6,295 nt of DNA. Source: Aadella sp043822885 (lineage in GTDB: Bacteria; Omnitrophota; Gorgyraeia; Tantalellales; Tantalellaceae). Under the pieces are notes generated by a model. It saw only the letters and a program-made list of their open reading frames with translations. It had not been told where the DNA came from and searched no databases. Of this stretch, positions 4,284-6,295 are shown one piece after another. The stretch covers positions 1 to 6,295 of the forward strand of contig JBDRBI010000129.1 of the NCBI GenBank assembly GCA_043822885.1, written 5' to 3'. A program made the translations under genes and the position numbers. How positions within the stretch are numbered: the stretch's first letter is position 1; each line of letters begins with the position of its first letter.

Positions 4284-5483
4284 ATGAAATATGTAATACT
4301 TGTTCCGGATGGTATGGCGGATCTGCCGCTTAAAGAACTTAATGATAGAACATGTATGGAAGCGGCTTATACCCCGAATATGGATAAGATAGCCCAAAAA
4401 GGGGTTGTCGGAACCGTGTCCAATATTCCCAAAGGCATGACGCCCGCGAGTGATGTAGCGAACCTTTCTATACTGGGATATGATCCGAAGAAATACTATT
4501 GTGGACGCGGGCCTTTGGAAGCCGCCAACCTCGGCGTTGAAATAGGTGAGAGTGACGTAGCTTTCCGTTTTAATACGATCACCGAAGCCGAAGACAAAAT
4601 GGTAGATTACAGCGCGGGACACATCTCTACAAAAGAAACAAAGGTCTTGGTAGAGACGCTTCAAAAAAAACTTGGAAGCGACAAATTCAGTTTTCATACA
4701 GGGACGAGTTACCGAAACCTTGTCTTAGTGCATTGTTCTTCTCCCATGGACGCGGAAGATCTATCTTTGGTGAAATGTTATCCGCCGCATGATATCTTGG
4801 ATAAACCCATTTCTAAATATCTGCCCAGGTCCCGGGAACTTGTGGAATTGATGAAAAGATCCAAAGACGTTTTGGAAAAGCATGAGATTAATAGGGTGAG
4901 GCTTGATCTGGGACAAAATCCCGCGAACATGATATGGTTATGGGGACAGGGAAGAAAACCCGAGATGCCTCTCTTTAAGAATGCATACGGTATTACCGGC
5001 GGGATAATATCCGCGGTGGATCTTTTAAAGGGATTGGGACGTGTGCTTGGGTTGGAAGTGCCTGACGTCATCGGAGCTACCGGATATTATGACACGAATT
5101 ATGAAGAGAAAGCCAAAGCCGCGTTGGATATATTGGGCAGGAAGGATCTTGTGTTCGTTCATGTAGAAGCTCCGGATGAGGCCGGACATAACGGTGACAT
5201 CAAAGAAAAAATAAGAGCTATAGAAAATTTTGACAGCAAGATCACCGCGAGAATAATGAAAGACTTTAACGAAAAGAACATGGAGTATAGAATACTTATT
5301 TTACCGGATCACCCGACCCCGGTAAAAAAACGCACGCATACCGCGGAGGCCGTTCCGTTCGCTATGGCGGGCAGCGGCATAGAACCGGATGATGTTACGG
5401 TATTCAATGAACGCTCCGCTAAAGCGGGCAGTATGAAAATTGATAACGGTTGGGAATTAATGGGAAGGTTACTTGAGACATGA
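4284..5483 (+). CDS. apgM: ApgM-family phosphoglycerate mutase, or proposed homoserine kinase
   Basis: This is a 399-residue member of the alkaline-phosphatase superfamily, of the archaeal-type cofactor-independent phosphoglycerate mutase family (usual length about 400). The metal site is visible: D9 in VPDG, the likely nucleophile S56 in TPASDVANLS (53-62), D298 and H302 in VEAPDEAGH (294-302), D342 and H343 in LPDHPTP (340-346), and H352 in RTHTAE (350-355). The family interconverts 2- and 3-phosphoglycerate, but a bacterial subgroup found beside threonine genes has been proposed as a homoserine kinase (from memory, TIGR02535). Its place between thrC and lysC, with no thrB in the window, favours that role; this is inference. 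ATG 4284 gives the typical MKYVILVPDGMADLP start, although the nearest GGGAG (4263-4267) is 16 nt away, too far for a normal Shine-Dalgarno. Its stop overlaps the lysC start by ATGA. Confidence 0.9.
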   Translation: MKYVILVPDGMADLPLKELNDRTCMEAAYTPNMDKIAQKGVVGTVSNIPKGMTPASDVANLSILGYDPKKYYCGRGPLEAANLGVEIGESDVAFRFNTITEAEDKMVDYSAGHISTKETKVLVETLQKKLGSDKFSFHTGTSYRNLVLVHCSSPMDAEDLSLVKCYPPHDILDKPISKYLPRSRELVELMKRSKDVLEKHEINRVRLDLGQNPANMIWLWGQGRKPEMPLFKNAYGITGGIISAVDLLKGLGRVLGLEVPDVIGATGYYDTNYEEKAKAALDILGRKDLVFVHVEAPDEAGHNGDIKEKIRAIENFDSKITARIMKDFNEKNMEYRILILPDHPTPVKKRTHTAEAVPFAMAGSGIEPDDVTVFNERSAKAGSMKIDNGWELMGRLLET

Positions 5484-6295
5484 AAAAAATAATAGTTCAG
5501 AAATACGGCGGCACAAGTGTGGCCAATCCGGAAAAAATAAAGAACGTCGCTAAAAGGGTTGCCGAATGCAAAAGGGAAGGGAACCATGTTGTAGTCGTAG
5601 TATCTGCCTTAGGGGATACTACCGATAAATTGGTGGAACTTGCCGGATGTATGAGTAAAAATCCTCAGGAAAGAGAAATGGATATGCTGCTTTCCACGGG
5701 AGAACAAGTATCCGTAGCGCTTTTAGCTATGGCCTTACATGAACTTGGGGTCGAAGCTATATCTTTTACCGGCGCGCAGATCGGCATTATAACCGATTCG
5801 TCCTATACAAAAGCCAAGATAATCGATATAGGAACCGATAAGATCAGGAAGCATCTTTCCAAAGGCAAGATCGTTATAATCGCGGGTTTTCAGGGTACGG
5901 ACTTGAAACAGGAAATAACTACTTTGGGTAGAGGCGGATCCGATATGACAGCGGTTGCTTTAGCGAAAGTGCTTAAAGCGGAGATGTGTGAGATATATAC
6001 GGATGTTAAGGGAGTTTATACGGCAGATCCAAGGATAGTGCCGGATGCCAGAAAACTCAGTTCTATAAGTTACGAAGAAATGCTGGAGATGGCCTCATTG
6101 GGAGCGCAGGTCATGCAGGCGAGAAGTATGGAAGTCGCGGGAAAATTCAACGTGCCTATGCATATTAGATCGAGTTTTTACAAAGAGAAGGGTACTCTTA
6201 TAACTAAGGAGGGTAGAGCTATGGAAGATGTCTTGGTGCGCGGGGTAACCGTGAACAAAGATGAAGCTAAGGTTACGATATGTGACGTGCCGGAT
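5480..6295 (+). CDS. lysC: Aspartokinase (partial, cut by window end)
   Basis: Aspartokinase phosphorylates L-aspartate, the first step toward lysine, threonine and methionine. The first 272 codons are present and open to the window edge; stand-alone forms are usually about 400-410 residues, so roughly a third is missing. The kinase domain shows KYGGTSV (8-14), VSALGDTTDKL (41-51), STGEQVS (72-78), GRGGSDMTA (150-158) and YTDVKGVYTADPR (173-185). The regulatory ACT region starts near residue 250 (EDVLVRGVTV). The ATG overlaps the apgM stop (ATGA), with GGAAGG at 5463-5468, so translation is probably coupled. An internal start at codon 248 may give a separate regulatory subunit. No lysine riboswitch is seen, as expected for a gene inside an operon. 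Confidence 0.95.
   Translation, partial: MKKIIVQKYGGTSVANPEKIKNVAKRVAECKREGNHVVVVVSALGDTTDKLVELAGCMSKNPQEREMDMLLSTGEQVSVALLAMALHELGVEAISFTGAQIGIITDSSYTKAKIIDIGTDKIRKHLSKGKIVIIAGFQGTDLKQEITTLGRGGSDMTAVALAKVLKAEMCEIYTDVKGVYTADPRIVPDARKLSSISYEEMLEMASLGAQVMQARSMEVAGKFNVPMHIRSSFYKEKGTLITKEGRAMEDVLVRGVTVNKDEAKVTICDVPD
6206..6223 (+). promoter_or_regulatory. Internal ribosome binding site and in-frame start within lysC
   Basis: AAGGAGG (6206-6212) is the strongest Shine-Dalgarno match in the window and lies 8 nt before an in-frame ATG at 6221-6223 (codon 248, MEDVLVRG). This is the kinase-ACT boundary. In Bacillus subtilis and Corynebacterium, lysC makes a beta subunit from an internal in-frame start at the equivalent region, giving alpha2beta2 aspartokinase. 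The sequence match is direct; production of the beta subunit here is inference. Confidence 0.7.

Noticed and set aside
4113..4697. A 194-codon - strand open frame over R3 and the start of apgM
   Set aside because: It lies antisense to conserved apgM codons and continues through repeat sequence. Its peptide shows no family features.

Overview
The window comes from a bacterial chromosome with moderate GC content (about the mid-40s by eye), and every real gene is on the + strand. The gene set, the hom-thrC-apgM-lysC order and the dense small palindromic repeats in the gaps suggest an uncultivated lineage such as Omnitrophota (Candidatus Omnitrophica). That placement is inference; no rRNA or strong taxonomic marker is present.

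Layout. Positions 1-132 hold the tail of an unrecognised reading frame, with a perfect 20-bp palindrome inside it. gpsA (193-1179, glycerol-3-phosphate dehydrogenase, phospholipid precursor supply) follows. The gpsA-hom gap contains a 100-bp imperfect palindrome, a complete tRNA-Pro(GGG) gene with encoded CCA, and a second hairpin. Then come hom (1445-2734, homoserine dehydrogenase with a C-terminal ACT domain), thrC (2973-4037, threonine synthase), an apgM-family phosphatase-superfamily gene (4284-5483), and lysC (from 5480, aspartokinase, cut by the window end). The last two overlap by ATGA.

How the genes work together. LysC makes aspartyl phosphate, Hom makes homoserine and ThrC makes threonine from O-phosphohomoserine. 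Two steps have no standard gene here: aspartate-semialdehyde dehydrogenase (asd) and homoserine kinase (thrB). The apgM-family gene sits between thrC and lysC, where a homoserine kinase would be expected, and this protein family has been proposed to supply that activity in some bacteria. The alternative is that it is simply a glycolytic phosphoglycerate mutase.

Two things deserve a second look beyond the gene list. First, inside lysC a strong Shine-Dalgarno sequence precedes an in-frame ATG (codon 248) at the start of the ACT region, as expected for a separately translated regulatory beta subunit. Second, the hom-thrC and thrC-apgM gaps (238 and 246 bp) share one layout despite different sequence: a short tandem repeat 3 nt after the stop, a composite palindrome ending in the same box, four heptamer repeats, then the next start 23-25 nt later. 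A separate hairpin family with a GAA x GAA type internal loop occurs three times, twice nested inside the larger palindromes. No CRISPR array, insertion-sequence transposase, riboswitch or convincing intrinsic terminator was seen.
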